Part shown: positions 13,701 through 25,700 of the stretch, piece by piece
Position numbering within the stretch: position 1 is the first letter of the stretch
Layout: each line of letters opens with the position of its first letter
Assembly (NCBI RefSeq): GCF_022458985.1
Contig: NC_061790.1
Coordinates: 13,620,397 to 13,684,396 of the forward strand
DNA: 64,000 bases
Reading direction: 5' to 3'
DNA from: Mugil cephalus
Lineage: Eukaryota > Chordata > Actinopteri > Mugiliformes > Mugilidae
Notes under the pieces: generated by a model
What the model saw: only the letters and a program-made list of their open reading frames with translations
Database searches by the model: none
What the model was told of the DNA's origin: nothing
Program-made: the position numbers and the translations under genes

Positions 13701-14390
13701 TTCTCAGTCATCCAGGTCATGGTAAGCAGCTTCCTCAGTTCTAAGGGACTTCCCAAGAGTCCCTCATAACCCGAAGAAGCTACTCGGATGAGCGTCTTCT
13801 CAAGACTCAAGTCCAGTTGCCTTTTTTTTTTTTTAAAAAAAAAGCCTTTGGGAAAACTCTGAAGGTTCACTCTGAAATTGAGCGTTTGATAACACAACGT
13901 TAGTTCAATAACCTGTATATTAAAGAGCAAGCTGCAGAAGAACGCAGATGGTGCTGATGCACCTGAGGCTCTTTGCCAACTAGTTGTAGCCTGATAAGAA
14001 GCTGTGATACCAGGAAAATAAACACACATAACTGATCTGTATACAGCGGCGGAGACTGTCACTGGTGCTGTAATGTGCTGTGAAGAATCAGATAAAAGAT
14101 ATAGTTTATTTTGGTTGCAGCTCTTTTTCTCTGGTCCTAGGGAAATAAAACAAGATGAGGAAGCAGAGGCAAATATGCTCTATGGTCTATGAACAAATGT
14201 AAAAGGCCTTTTACATACGTACAGCTGTACCTCTCAATGGGATTCATTCATTGCATAGGCAGCTTTTGTGCTTACAATTATCCTGCAGCAACTGCAGTTG
14301 TATAGGAGTTATTGTGTGTCTTGTATACTAGGAGAAACAGTACTTCACACCTGTTTGTTTTTATTAACCTAGTGTTGAAGTAATAATATA

Positions 14391-14438
<48 letters not shown>

Positions 14439-14475
14439 AATCTTGAATGTTAAGCAAAACGCTTCTAGGAACATA
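7141..14475. other. Long gene-free stretch with simple repeats
   Basis: No exon structure could be supported on either strand. Simple repeats include (ATC)n/(CAG)n at 7,743-7,776, poly-A at 8,444-8,459, (TTC)n at 10,720-10,737 and an AT run followed by GT at about 14,395-14,437. Open frames of 60-134 codons occur (for example 13,658-14,062 on the minus strand) but none resembles a known protein or has good splice borders. Several stretches (7,330-8,330, 10,450-11,330) are less AT-rich and could be regulatory. Confidence 0.5.
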
Positions 14476-14479
14476 TTTA

Positions 14480-15512
14480 CAGTGGTGTGAAAACCTTCCT
14501 TATTTTTTGCATGTTTGTCACACTTGAATGTTTCAGATCATCAAACAAATTTAAATTTAAATGTAAGACAAACACAAAATGCAGTTTTTAAATTAAGGTT
14601 CTTATTATTAAGGTGAAAAATAAATCCAAACCTATGTGGCCCTGTGTGAAAATGTATTTGTCCCTCCTGTTAAAACTGTGGTTTATCACACCTGAGTTCA
14701 GTTTCTCTAGCCACACCAAGGCCTGATTACTGCCCTACCTCTTCAAGAAAGAAATCAAGTCAAGAAATCACTTAAATAGGAGCTGCCTGACAAAGTGAAG
14801 TAAACCAAAAGATCCTCTAAAGCTAGACATCATGCTGAGATCCAGAGAAATTCAGGGACAAATGAGTAAAAAGAAAGTAACTGAGATCTATCAGTCTGGA
14901 AAAGTTTATAAAGCTATTTCTAATGTTTTGGGACTCCATTGAGCCAAAGTGACAACCATTATCCACAAATGGAGAAAACATGGAACAGTGGTGAACCTTC
15001 CCAGGAGAGGCCAGCCAACCAAAATTACCCCAAGAGCTCTGAGACGACTCATCTAAGAGGACACAAAAGACCCCACAACAACATCCAAAGAACTGCAGCA
15101 ATCACTTGCCTCAGTTGAGATCAGTGTTCATGACTCCATCATAAGAAAGAGACTTCACATCTTGATGATCCCCAAGACTTTTGGGAAAATACTCTGTGGA
15201 CTGACGAGACAAAAGCTGAGCTTTTCCAATGTTGTGTGTCCTGTTACATCTGGAGTAAAAGTAACACAATATTTCAGAAAAAGAACATAGCAACAGTAAA
15301 ATCTGGTGGTGGTAGTGTGATGGTCGTCCAGCCATCTGTTCATGACCTCAAGTTGAAGCCAACTTGAGTTTTCCAGCAGGATAATGATCCAAAACACACC
15401 ATCAAGTCCACCTCTGAATGGATGGAGAAAAACTAAATAAAGACTTTGGAGTGGCCCAGTCAGAGTCCTGATGAGTCCTAATGAGATGCTGTGGCATGAC
15501 CTTAAAAAGGTG
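14480..15512 (+). mobile_element. Degenerate Tc1/mariner element with internal deletions
   Basis: The left terminal repeat starts CAGTGGTGTGAAAA right after a TA (14,478-14,479), the Tc1 target. A transposase relic follows from about 14,829. It has a helix-turn-helix part (TEIYQSGKVYKAIS, then KWRKHGTVVNLPRRG), a second DNA-binding part (LRRLI, KDPTTTSKELQ), then the catalytic core DDPQDFWENTLWTDETK with the first Asp, and QQDNDPKHT with the second. Compared with intact family members the piece between RKRLH and the DDPQDFW motif is missing, a second deletion removes the WG...P segment, and stops are present. Homology ends near 15,512 in the WHDLKK segment, and the right terminal repeat is absent. 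It cannot encode an active transposase. Confidence 0.9.
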
Positions 15513-15665
15513 TTTCATATGTTCATCTTTATTTTGCATGTTTTAGAGAAGACATTCAGAATAAGAAGACATGTGGAACTGTGTAGAACACAAATAGTGT
15601 TATACCACAGAAAATATGTAGTATATTTTAGATTCTTTTTCTCTGAGCTTTTAAATGATTTAGTT
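15513..15665. mobile_element. Terminal fragment of a second Tc1-like family
   Basis: The stretch with tcagaataagaagacatgtg, aactgtgtag and atattttagattctt resembles the end region of another very common fish Tc1 family. There this wording lies between the terminal repeat and the transposase end. It abuts the truncated element at 14,480-15,512, so the right part of that element seems to have been replaced. Assignment is from remembered wording only. Confidence 0.55.
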
Positions 15666-15722
15666 TACTAAGCTGTTGTTCCATATCCTCCACAGTTTTC
15701 TTCAATATCAATCTACAGTGTA

Positions 15723-15724
<2 letters not shown>

Positions 15725-15762
<38 letters not shown>

Positions 15763-15795
15763 TGAATGTATATATATATATATATACACACAGTA
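15725..15795. repeat. Poly-A tract followed by AT/CA microsatellite
   Basis: A run of about 35 A residues (15,725-15,759) is followed by alternating TA and then CA. It could be a retroposon tail or simple slippage. No retroposon body was recognised immediately upstream apart from the Tc1 pieces, which do not normally carry such tails. Confidence 0.85.
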
Positions 15796-15876
15796 CACAG
15801 TCAGGAGCGCGTCGCGTATGGTGGTGTTTGTGTTTTGTGTGCTCTCCTGCTCTCCTCTTGAATAGTTTACATTTGT

Positions 15877-15890
15877 CCACTAGGTGGCAG
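15877..15890 (+). promoter_or_regulatory. CTCF-like motif
   Basis: CCACTAGGTGGCAG is a full-length match to the vertebrate CTCF core in forward orientation. It lies about 370 bases upstream of the fkbp3 start codon, between the repeat-rich left flank and the gene block. Occupancy is inferred from the motif alone. Confidence 0.5.
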
Positions 15891-16243
15891 AAACACATGT
15901 CAGCCAAATACACAGCTGTACAAGCGTTTCCTTATTGACGTACTTTTAACTGGGTCGAACTAAATAATTTCAGCACTTCGTGTTTTATTAATTTATTAAT
16001 TTATCATCCATCGCCTTCTATGTTGAAGTTCCGAATGTATTGTAACTAGTGTAACTTTTATTTTATTTTATTTTTTTAATTCACCCTTTTTTGCTTTTAT
16101 ATTTTTTGATCCTTAGTCAAAAAGAACACACCATGCCGTTTAAAACTATAAATAGAGAATATGTAACCCGTTGGTTCCATATTTGAGCATCGCTCCTTTC
16201 AGTTTTGATGTGAGGAGGTCAAAGTTCACCAGCTCGCCTCTCA

Positions 16244-16253
16244 AAATGGCGGC
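16244..16253 (+). promoter_or_regulatory. YY1-type motif overlapping the fkbp3 start codon
   Basis: AAAATGGCGGC spans the initiator ATG of fkbp3 and matches the AAnATGGCGGC form of the YY1 site. That site is known to sit just downstream of transcription starts in many housekeeping genes. The transcription start is therefore probably within a few tens of bases upstream, giving a very short 5' UTR. Confidence 0.55.
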
Positions 16254-18327
16254 TGAACCAACACGGGAGTGGAGCGAGGAGCAGCTCAAAAGTGATGATT
16301 TGCCCAAAAAAGACATTATAAAGTTCATTCAGGACAATGCAGCTCACTCGGTATGTTTGCCCGGTTATTGTCGTCGTGGTTTTGGTCATAGTATTTGCAG
16401 GCTCCAGTTTGAATGCTCTGAACTGCAGCCTACAGCATGGTTAGCTAGCATCAGGAGGGATGCTGTGTTGTAGCATCGAGCAGAGCAGGATGAAAGCCCA
16501 GCAATAAATACATGTACGCATTAGAGACGGAAGCTGCGGTCTATTATTTATTTAATCTGGTACTGAACTAAAATAGGCGTATTCACAGTTTGACAGTTGT
16601 TTTTTTAAAAAAAAAAACGTATTATAAAATGAATGCCCCACATGTTCATTTGAGCATCATCTTTATTCTCTGAAACGCATCTTCTCTTTCAGTTCCTCAA
16701 TGAGCACAAGCTGCTGGGAAACATAAAAAACGTCGCCAAGACGGCAAAGAAAGAGCAACTGATTGTTGCCTACAATCAGCTCTTTGAGAGCAAAGTAAGT
16801 GATGATGTTTGAGTCTCGACGTTGCACCTGGTGGCACTGCAATAGGAGGCAAGGCTGATGTAAACTGTGCGGCTTTGTGTGTAATTTGCAGAGGTTTAAA
16901 GGCACGGAGCCCGTGGAAGAAGTGACAGAGCAGGTTAAAGCTGTGAAAATAGACGAGAAACCCAAAGAAGTTAAGGCCGAAGTCGTGGATGAGGTACTGA
17001 ATGTTAAATACACACATACCTTGGTTTGTTCCTTTGCTCTAATTTGGTGACGCGTTAATGAACCGATCTCTTCTCCTTCCTCTCAGGGGCCTCCAAAGTT
17101 CACCAAGTCAGTGCTGAAGAAGGGCGACAAGACAAACTTCCCTAAGAAGGGTGATAATGTCAGCTGCTGGTACACGGGCACCTTGGAGGATGGAACCGTC
17201 TTTGACACCAATATCCCTGCATGTAAGACAGCACCGCACCTTGAAGTGGTATTTTACGCATTTAAAGGTTTTTAATGACCAAACAAACACCAGTTTATTA
17301 CTACCTTTAACTGACTCGTTTTTGACAGATTAACAGTATCTGTGGTTCATAGTGAAATCAGTATCCTGAAGATTCTGACCTCAAATCATCAGTGGCTGTG
17401 TTAACATGGACGGTATTTCTTCAACCCGACTGAAAAAAGTCTGATTAGAGATTCGCTCTTAACTGTTTGTACTGGATGAGATACATGCAGTCAGAAATAT
17501 CAAACTTTATTTTTATTGGCTAAATTCATTCAACAGAGGAAGATGATCAAGATGGATCCACGTTTTCAAAGGCTCTATGTGTGTCGATTAAGGTTTCGTT
17601 CATCTTTAGAAGCAGCTTGTTGGAAATGTTTACATGGTTATTTGCCGCTAATATTTTTTTTATTGAACTGATTATAAAGCTTTACACTCTCTGATCAGGT
17701 TAGATTTGCTGAGTCTGTTCTGATTGAGGTGGTTACGCGAGATTCATAATATTAATGAAATAGTAGTTTTCTCATAATCCAAATCGTTTCTGTCCCTCTG
17801 CAGTGGCGAGAAAGAAGAGGCAGACTAAGCCACTGACCTTCAAAGTTGGTTTGGGCAGAGTCATCAGAGGAGTAAGTTATTCCAGTTTTTTTTTTTTTTT
17901 TTTTTTTTACTTTGTGCATCCACACTTTTGCCATTTGCACGGTTTAACCCTTCCGTTCTCCACATGTCATCTTCACAGTGGGACGAGGGACTTCTCACGA
18001 TGAGCAAGGGTGAAACGGCTCGATTGGAGATTGAACCAGAATGGGCCTATGGTAGGAAGGGCCTCCCTGACAGCAAGTATCCTTTTCTGCTGTGTTTTGT
18101 ATTTTGTCATGTGAATATATTTATGAAGTTATGTGATACTTAAGTTTGCTTTGGTAATATTTCCGTATTGACCTTACCTCCACAAGAGGTCAGAGCTCAG
18201 TTTCTTCGGTGCTGTAGCTGTAATTTAATACAGTGCCCATCACTTACTTCTCCTTAACTCCAGCTCTAACAGAATTCCACCCAATGCCAAGCTGATCTTT
18301 GAGGTTGAGCTGGTGGCTGTGGATTAA
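16246..18327 (+). CDS. fkbp3: Peptidyl-prolyl isomerase FKBP3 (FKBP25)
   Basis: Seven coding exons with GT-AG borders: 16,246-16,350; 16,693-16,794; 16,892-16,993; 17,087-17,222; 17,804-17,871; 17,979-18,076; 18,273-18,327. They join in frame to 221 aa (human about 224). Residues 1 to about 73 match the N-terminal helical nucleic-acid-binding domain of FKBP25 ([31 protein letters not shown]). An acidic/basic linker runs to about residue 103, and the FKBP fold (about 110-221) keeps [25 protein letters not shown] and IPPNAKL. A basic patch ARKKRQTK at about 150-157 fits the nuclear location of this family. Known role: nuclear cis-trans prolyl isomerase, rapamycin-binding, linked to chromatin and ribosome assembly. 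Exons 1-3 are each a multiple of three bases in phase 0. The 3' end converges on fau. Confidence 0.97.
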
Positions 18328-18614
18328 GTGACAAACACTGGCCAGCATGCACTACATTTCAAGAGTAGACAGGCGTATCTAAAGGCCTTGCTGTAAAGAT
18401 TGAAGTTAACATGTCTCTTGGATTGCATTGCGCCCACTTCCCAGTTTTGTTTTTTGTTCCGTCAAACAAACCCGACTGGACCAACAGCGATGACCAGTCA
18501 TTAAAGTGTTCTGAGTTTCCAAAATGGGATGGCTTGTCAATAATGTACATATCAGAGACCATGAAACTAACTGATGTTTTGTTCAGTTCTTTTGCATGTA
18601 CACTGTAAATGAAA

Positions 18615-18620
18615 AATAAA
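18615..18620 (+). terminator. Polyadenylation signal of fkbp3
   Basis: A canonical AATAAA lies 288 bases after the stop codon, and a GT-rich stretch follows (tcgtgttgatttttatgtgg). The 3' UTR would be about 310 bases and would end just before the Tc1 relic. Confidence 0.8.
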
Positions 18621-18644
18621 CCTGTTCCAGTCACTGAGTTCGTG

Positions 18645-19650
18645 TTGATTTTTATGTGGCCGGTCACTGTAGAAACTGCACATGTACTCACTTATTTACA
18701 TCTTGCTCGTATTGGTTTGGACATTTTTTTTCTTTAAAACTGTTTTAATTCTTTGTGGCACCGATTCAATAAGGTGCTTGAAACATTCCACAGAGTTCAT
18801 ATTGACATGAAAGCATTATCAGCTGCTGCACATCCACAATGGGAACATCCTGTGCCATCACATCCTAAAGGTGCTATATTGCCTGGATAACGACTTTATA
18901 ACGACACGTTCTCCTGTTGGAAATGATGGATGGATACACTGTGTTCATAAAGGGATGGACACGGCAAGCCATCACACCCATGTAGGCTGTGATATTTAAA
19001 CTTTACTAAGGGGCCTAAAGTGTGACAATGAATATCCCCTACACAAGCAGCCTGAAGTGCTGATACAAGACAGGATACTTCTTGTGTTTTCATGCCAAAT
19101 TTTGATCATACCATCCAAATGTTGTGACAGAATTAAGACTAGTAAGTCTAAGCAATGTTTTTCTAAACTTATATTGTCCTACTTTAGTGAGCTCTTCTTC
19201 ATACCTGACTGGAGTATTGTCCTCTGCTGCTGTAACAGTCCATCTTCTTAAACATTCGACACGTGTATGTTCACAGATGCTCTTCTGCATACTTAGCTTC
19301 TATCGTACTGGTATGGGAAACTGTTGCCCGTCTATCAGCCCAAAGTTTGTGACCTGTATAAGGCATTTTCAGTCAGAACAGTTGCTCATTTTCTATTTGG
19401 GATTTTCATGTACAACTGTCTGGAGTTTACAGTAAAAGGTATGATAGGATCAGCAGTTTCTGAAATTCTCAGTCCAACCCATCTGGCACAAGCAACCATA
19501 CTACACTCAGCAAGTCCCTTAAATCGCTTTTCTTCCCATTCCATTGCTCAGTTTGAATTTTAGCAGAGTCATGACCATATCTTTATGCCCCGAATTTACG
19601 GCTATGTCATTTGTATACAATGTATAACTAGTCTGGCCAGTGAGTATAAA
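18645..19650 (-). mobile_element. Degenerate Tc1-like element between fkbp3 and fau
   Basis: Both ends carry remnants of the GGCCACTTTATTAGG-type terminal repeat of a common fish Tc1 family: tatgtggccggtcactgta near 18,652 and tggccagtgagtata near 19,634. Minus-strand frames give transposase pieces such as MQKSICEHTRVECLRR (from 19,290), GDIHCHTLGPLVKFKYHSL, a broken FQQEN near 18,920, and the C-terminal segment with ...CF.HLIESVPQRIK-like wording near 18,750-18,790. Internal deletions and frame shifts make it about 1.0 kb, and it encodes nothing functional. It fills the gap between two convergent polyadenylation sites. Confidence 0.85.
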
Positions 19651-19849
19651 TGCCACTATTTTTTTTTTTGTACACCAAATTAATCATCTGCTAAATGATA
19701 CAGCTTGTGTGAAAGCCAAGGAAACTAACCAATCTAAGCCTGGCATCATTCATTTTACAATCGAGTATCCTTTTTAAACAAACAAGTTGACAAAGATCTA
19801 AACACCCATTTCAAAACACATCAGTCACAATTGCCAAGTATTTTTTTTT

Positions 19850-19855
19850 TTTAAT
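19850..19855 (-). terminator. Probable polyadenylation signal of fau (ATTAAA)
   Basis: Read on the minus strand, the ATTAAA variant lies 80 bases beyond the fau stop codon. No canonical AATAAA lies closer. The resulting very short 3' UTR is usual for ribosomal protein genes. Confidence 0.6.
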
Positions 19856-19934
19856 TTTGTACAGGATGACATTTAACTTGGTAAAAACTGATGGATGGTG
19901 TTGCAGTTTCTCCTTCCTCTGGGCATTTAAGCAC

Positions 19935-20891
<957 letters not shown>

Positions 20892-21511
20892 CTTGATGCT
20901 TAAAGAAAAAAAGACTACATTAGTCGTTATCAGTATCTTCATATGTTATTTTTAGCATTGTTACTGCACTGAAGTGATAAGAGACCATATTACAAGCGAA
21001 CTAATTAGCGTTAGTACAGCTACTTCCAATTTGATGATAGCTATTTTTAATATATTGTTTAATCTGTGCTTTTCTTGACACGACAAGTCAAAATGTCCTA
21101 TTGACCCATTGCGGAAATCTAGTCGTGGCGTTCATTTGCGATTGGAAACACTTGCCACAAAACCCGCCATGTTAAAACTGCGCTTGGAATAACTAAACCA
21201 GTATACACCGTAGTGTATTCTGTCACCACCTTACAACTGATGGAACTTTTAGAGAACCAGCGCACAACAAGCTGCCGCCGGCTGAACTTGTCTCACTTGG
21301 ACCATAGCCGCCGTCAGCGCTATGCTAGCTTAGCTAGCCACATGGGGCACGCGTTTCATAAAGTCGAATAAATACACGCAAAATAACCGTTCATTGTCTA
21401 ATATAAAGTAGAACTCGTGTTTACTAATGATATATGTGCTAGATTCCACCATTAAAGTAGGTCAGGCTTTTTCCTAATTAAGAATTTTCACTTAAATCGC
21501 ACAGGTCTTAC

Positions 21512-21552
21512 CTCGTTTGATGCTAGTCGTTCAACGCTAAGCATAAAAAGGG
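21512..21552 (-). promoter_or_regulatory. fau: fau non-coding first exon with 5' TOP start
   Basis: On the minus strand a polypyrimidine start CCCTTTTT (21,552-21,545) is followed by a short leader, then a clean donor at 21,511-21,510 (AACGAG then GTAAGA). Ribosomal protein mRNAs start at a C followed by pyrimidines (TOP motif), which gives mTOR-dependent translation. The same A/T core (TTTTTATG) may act as a weak TATA-like element. The start site is inferred, not measured. Confidence 0.7.
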
Positions 21553-22152
21553 CTGCTAAAGGGCCTGCATTGCGCATGTGCGGATATACGTAACTGATGT
21601 CGGAAGCGGTAGCCACGCCCATCCGAATGGCGACGCAGTTATTTAAGAGGGAATTGTAAACTATCTGTACTTTCTGCTTTATATTTAAATACGTTTTCGT
21701 GTAATACTTCGGTTAATCACTTTAAACACTGCATTGAAATTAACTACTTACTATACGTTGTTTTATTTTGCACATTGTGTTGCTTATTAACAGCACAAGG
21801 TTCAAACTTCTGAATAACTGGCACAATGCATCTCCTGAAATATGCCAAAATTAGCAACTAGCTGTTACTAATGTTTATATTAGCTTATATCACGAATGTT
21901 ATTGGTATGGATTAACTTGTTTGTGTGACTCACCAGAAGAAGAGAGGCTGTCAACCTTCTCCATTTCACTGATCAATACAAGCAAAATGTGTTTATTTGG
22001 ATGCTGATCATTTACATGGCAAACATGAAATCAAGAGGTAATTTCTGGAGGATATTTCAATGTATATTACAAGACCTACAGCAAACATTAGAGTCCTTAA
22101 GAACTCATAAGGAAAAATAAACCAAAAGGGGACACTTCAGCATATCAATCTC

Positions 22153-22158
22153 TTTATT
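22153..22158 (-). terminator. Polyadenylation signal of prpf39
   Basis: A canonical AATAAA on the minus strand lies about 550 bases after the prpf39 stop codon, giving a 3' UTR of roughly 570 bases. The whole gap between it and the fau promoter is under 600 bases. Confidence 0.75.
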
Positions 22159-22710
22159 ATGAAATCAGGTCAAAATAAAAAAAAAAAAAGGACTCTTCAT
22201 TGCTCTTTATGGAAACATACTCATGAAATATTAAAATCTTTGTGTCTAGGAACATGAATCAGAGATGCATTAAAGGATGCCTCCTTCACAAGTTTAAATC
22301 TTTAACACAAAGAAAGAGACCAAACTAAGTCATCAGAACTACAAATTAAAGTCTTTCTCACACCAGGGAAAATGTGCCTTCACAACTAACATGCACTTAA
22401 CCCAAAAAGAAGAAGCCAGTGCAAGAGATGGTGAATGTAGAAATTATTTTTTCATATATATATAAATGTCAGGTCAATATGACAATATGCCATGGAGGGC
22501 CAAATATACTCCAACCAAGGGCTACAATAAGAAATTTAACTGATTAGCACACAGTAAACCAGAAAGAACATAAGGGGGAAAAAAATCAAATAAACCAGCT
22601 TCTGTAGTCTGTGGTTGAAGTGAAATCTCCATGACACCCTGTTAAGAAGTCCTGTTCCAAGATGTAAAACGGTCAGGAAGGATGCCAAGTCTTCATATGG
22701 ATTCTGAGCA

Positions 22711-25700
22711 TCATGTAGGAGGAGGAGGGTAGTACTGGTTATACTGGCCATACTGGCCGTACTGACCCCAGGAGTTTTGTCCCCAACCACCATACTGCTG
22801 TTTAAAGGGAAGGAAAAAGAAAAGGTTTCATCAATCACTGACATTTCCATCATGTCCAACAAAAAAAACACATTTTTTATTTATTTTTTTTACCTGGTAC
22901 CAGTTGTAGTTGTACGCAGAGGGGTTTGCCTGCATGTCAGTCACTGCGCTTGCTGCTGCTGAAGGGTCCTCATCCACACGCTGTCTCTTTGCATCTGGTT
23001 CTTGAGAGCTGGAGAAGTTGTCTCAAATTAGTAAAATCTCCAAAATGATGCTATGGCACACATGTAACTTATTAAGTTTGTGTCAAATGTATTTTACAGG
23101 AAACTTTAAACTGCTGTAGATATTTTCTTTGATTAGAAGATTGTTTGAAAAGCTTGTGATAATAGTGATGTGTTGATGTGGCCAAGGCCCTGATCAATAT
23201 TTACCTGTCATAGCCGTTCTCAGCCTTCCTCTTTGTTGCTTCACTTTCTTTCTGTAGTTTCTGCTGCTCCTCATATGCAGCCACAAGCCTAAAAGAAGTA
23301 TTAGAATAAAAATTCTTAATATAAAAACGAAACAAAAAAAAAAAAACAACGTATTACTACATCTTATTTACAACTAACAAAACTCACGCATTGATGTCAG
23401 TGCCGAAGTCTTCCAGGAATTCGACTTTGCGCTGGGAGAAGAGCAGGCGGGATTCAAGGGGCAGGGAGCTTTGCAGGGCTCGGTTGAAACAAGCCAAGAT
23501 CTCAGCCTCATTTTGTGTCACATCCCCACTGTATTCCAGCTCCAGCAGGTTCAGATAAAGCTTTGGACTCGTCTGTAAAGCCACAAAAGGTTTACATCAT
23601 TTTCTGATTTAAAAAAAAATTAACTGTTTTCTGTAGGTTGTCACCTTTTCCTTAAATTGTGAGCAGAATTTAACGCAGGCCAAAAAACAAGATGTCTACA
23701 GGATTCTGTCACATGAATATTTATCGTAAGAGGGGATTACCTGGTCCTTTTCAATAGCATCTAGAAGCACTTTCCGGGCCTTGCTCAGACTTTTCTGCAC
23801 TTTCATCAGCTGCCTGGCAAGCTTCACAGCATAGAACGTTGTCTCAGTTGAATTTTTTGCCGTCTCCATGGCGTCCCTCAACAATGCCTCAGCTGCCTCC
23901 AGGTTTCCGTGGCGACGCTCCAGACTGACCCGCCGAAGACGCACCATGGCCAGACCTGGGATTGATGCCTCCAAGGACTTCAAGATGTCACGAGCCTCTT
24001 CTACGTTGCCTGGGCAAAGGAAAGAAGAATACTGTCAGTCAGGCCTCATTTAAACGAAACTGCATCTTTCCTTCTTTTTTGAATGTCGACATTTACAACC
24101 TCAATGGACACATTTGTTGCTCCTGATACTTGATTTAGATGCCCTGTTCAGTTAATAACCTAGTTTGACTGGGACCCTCACCTTGCTGTTCCTCAAAGGC
24201 TGCCCACAACAGGTGGATGGATGGTTTCTTGGGCAGATGGATGGTGCAAGCCTTCTTGTAGACATGTCTCACACCGTCAATGCTGTAGCTCTCTAGATAT
24301 TTTGCATACTTAAGAGTGAAAAAAAGAGAAAGCGAGTTGGAAGAAATGCAGGAGAGGAGAGAAGTAAAAGAACAGAGGAGAAAGAGAAAGGCAAGAGAAA
24401 CAACACATTTTTAAACCTACATTTTCAGTTGACGGAAACAGTGAATTTCTTCATTGACAAGATCGTTTTTAGAAATTTTCTGTGTAAACCCATCAGCACC
24501 TTCATGGAACCAATTAGATAAGTTTCTGTAAGGTAGTGGGAGACGAAGAAGATGCAACGTAGTAGTTGGCAAATGCTGCAGTCAAATCTTGTGTGGCAAG
24601 CTGGCCATCCCCTAATACAACAGATACAGTCACATATCAACGTTACACGCAAATAGAGTGCAGGACGATTTACTGTGTCGATGTGATTATCATCGTTGAT
24701 GGGGAAGTGCAGGGTGGTAGCAGGAGTGAAAGCGAGGCCAGGGGTCACGTTACCTTGGCCCAGAACTCCTCGTAGAGTGCACAAGCGATGAGACATCTTT
24801 CAAAGAGAACAACCACGCGCTCCGGAGTCCCATTTTCAATTTCAAAGTCCAGGTACTCGTTCCAGTTGGTGAGCTGCGCTTTCTCTAAGGCTTTGACGTG
24901 GAAGTACGGTCTCTTGATCTAAAACAACATAAATTAATTAGACAATGATGGACAAAGACAAAAATGCATTTTAAACATTCAATATCACCGTGGAGAAAAC
25001 AAGACACTTACCCCTTCCTCAAAGGCCCAGCGCTTGCTGACTTCATGTTCATTGTGGTTGAACACTTCCTGGCGGACCTCGATCACCTTGTGGCGCATGT
25101 TCTCAATCTCTGTCACCCTCTATGTAAAAACACACAAAAAGAAATAAGGTTAGCACACACTTTTATGCTTCACCGCATCACATTCTCCACTAGATGTAAA
25201 AACGGCTAGTCCTGCAGGCAAGAATTTACATCACCATGGGCTTGCCAGAGACAAGAAGGCTGTAGTGGGGTGAGGTATGTATGCACCCTGCATATCAGCC
25301 TCGGGGTGCAGGTGCTGGGTTCAATGGGCCCGGTTGATCCTTTTAGTATTAGGGCGAATCCCTGATTGGATGCCAGCTTGAATCCCCTCTGGCATTCATT
25401 GGCCTGGCTGCTGACATAAAGACACCTCTTCAAACCTGAACAAATTTTGCTTTCCATTTCATCATGGACAACAGGCAAGCTCCTGCTAACCCTGCAAGAG
25501 TAATTCTGTAAATTGGTCTCCCCTACAGGATTGTAAGTTGAATATATACCTTAGCAGGATCCGCAAGATCTTCTGTACCAGGTGGTAACTCCTCCTGAGT
25601 AGCAAGTGCCTCTCCATCTTCTCCGTCACCGACCATCGCCAAAAGACTGGCTTTAGAGAGCTCGAGCCTCAGCTGAAGAAACTCCTCTTCGGACAAGAAA

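Noticed and set aside
13658-14062. 134-codon minus-strand open frame
   Set aside because: It contains a lysine run from a poly-A/T tract and no recognisable domain, and splice or promoter signals are lacking.
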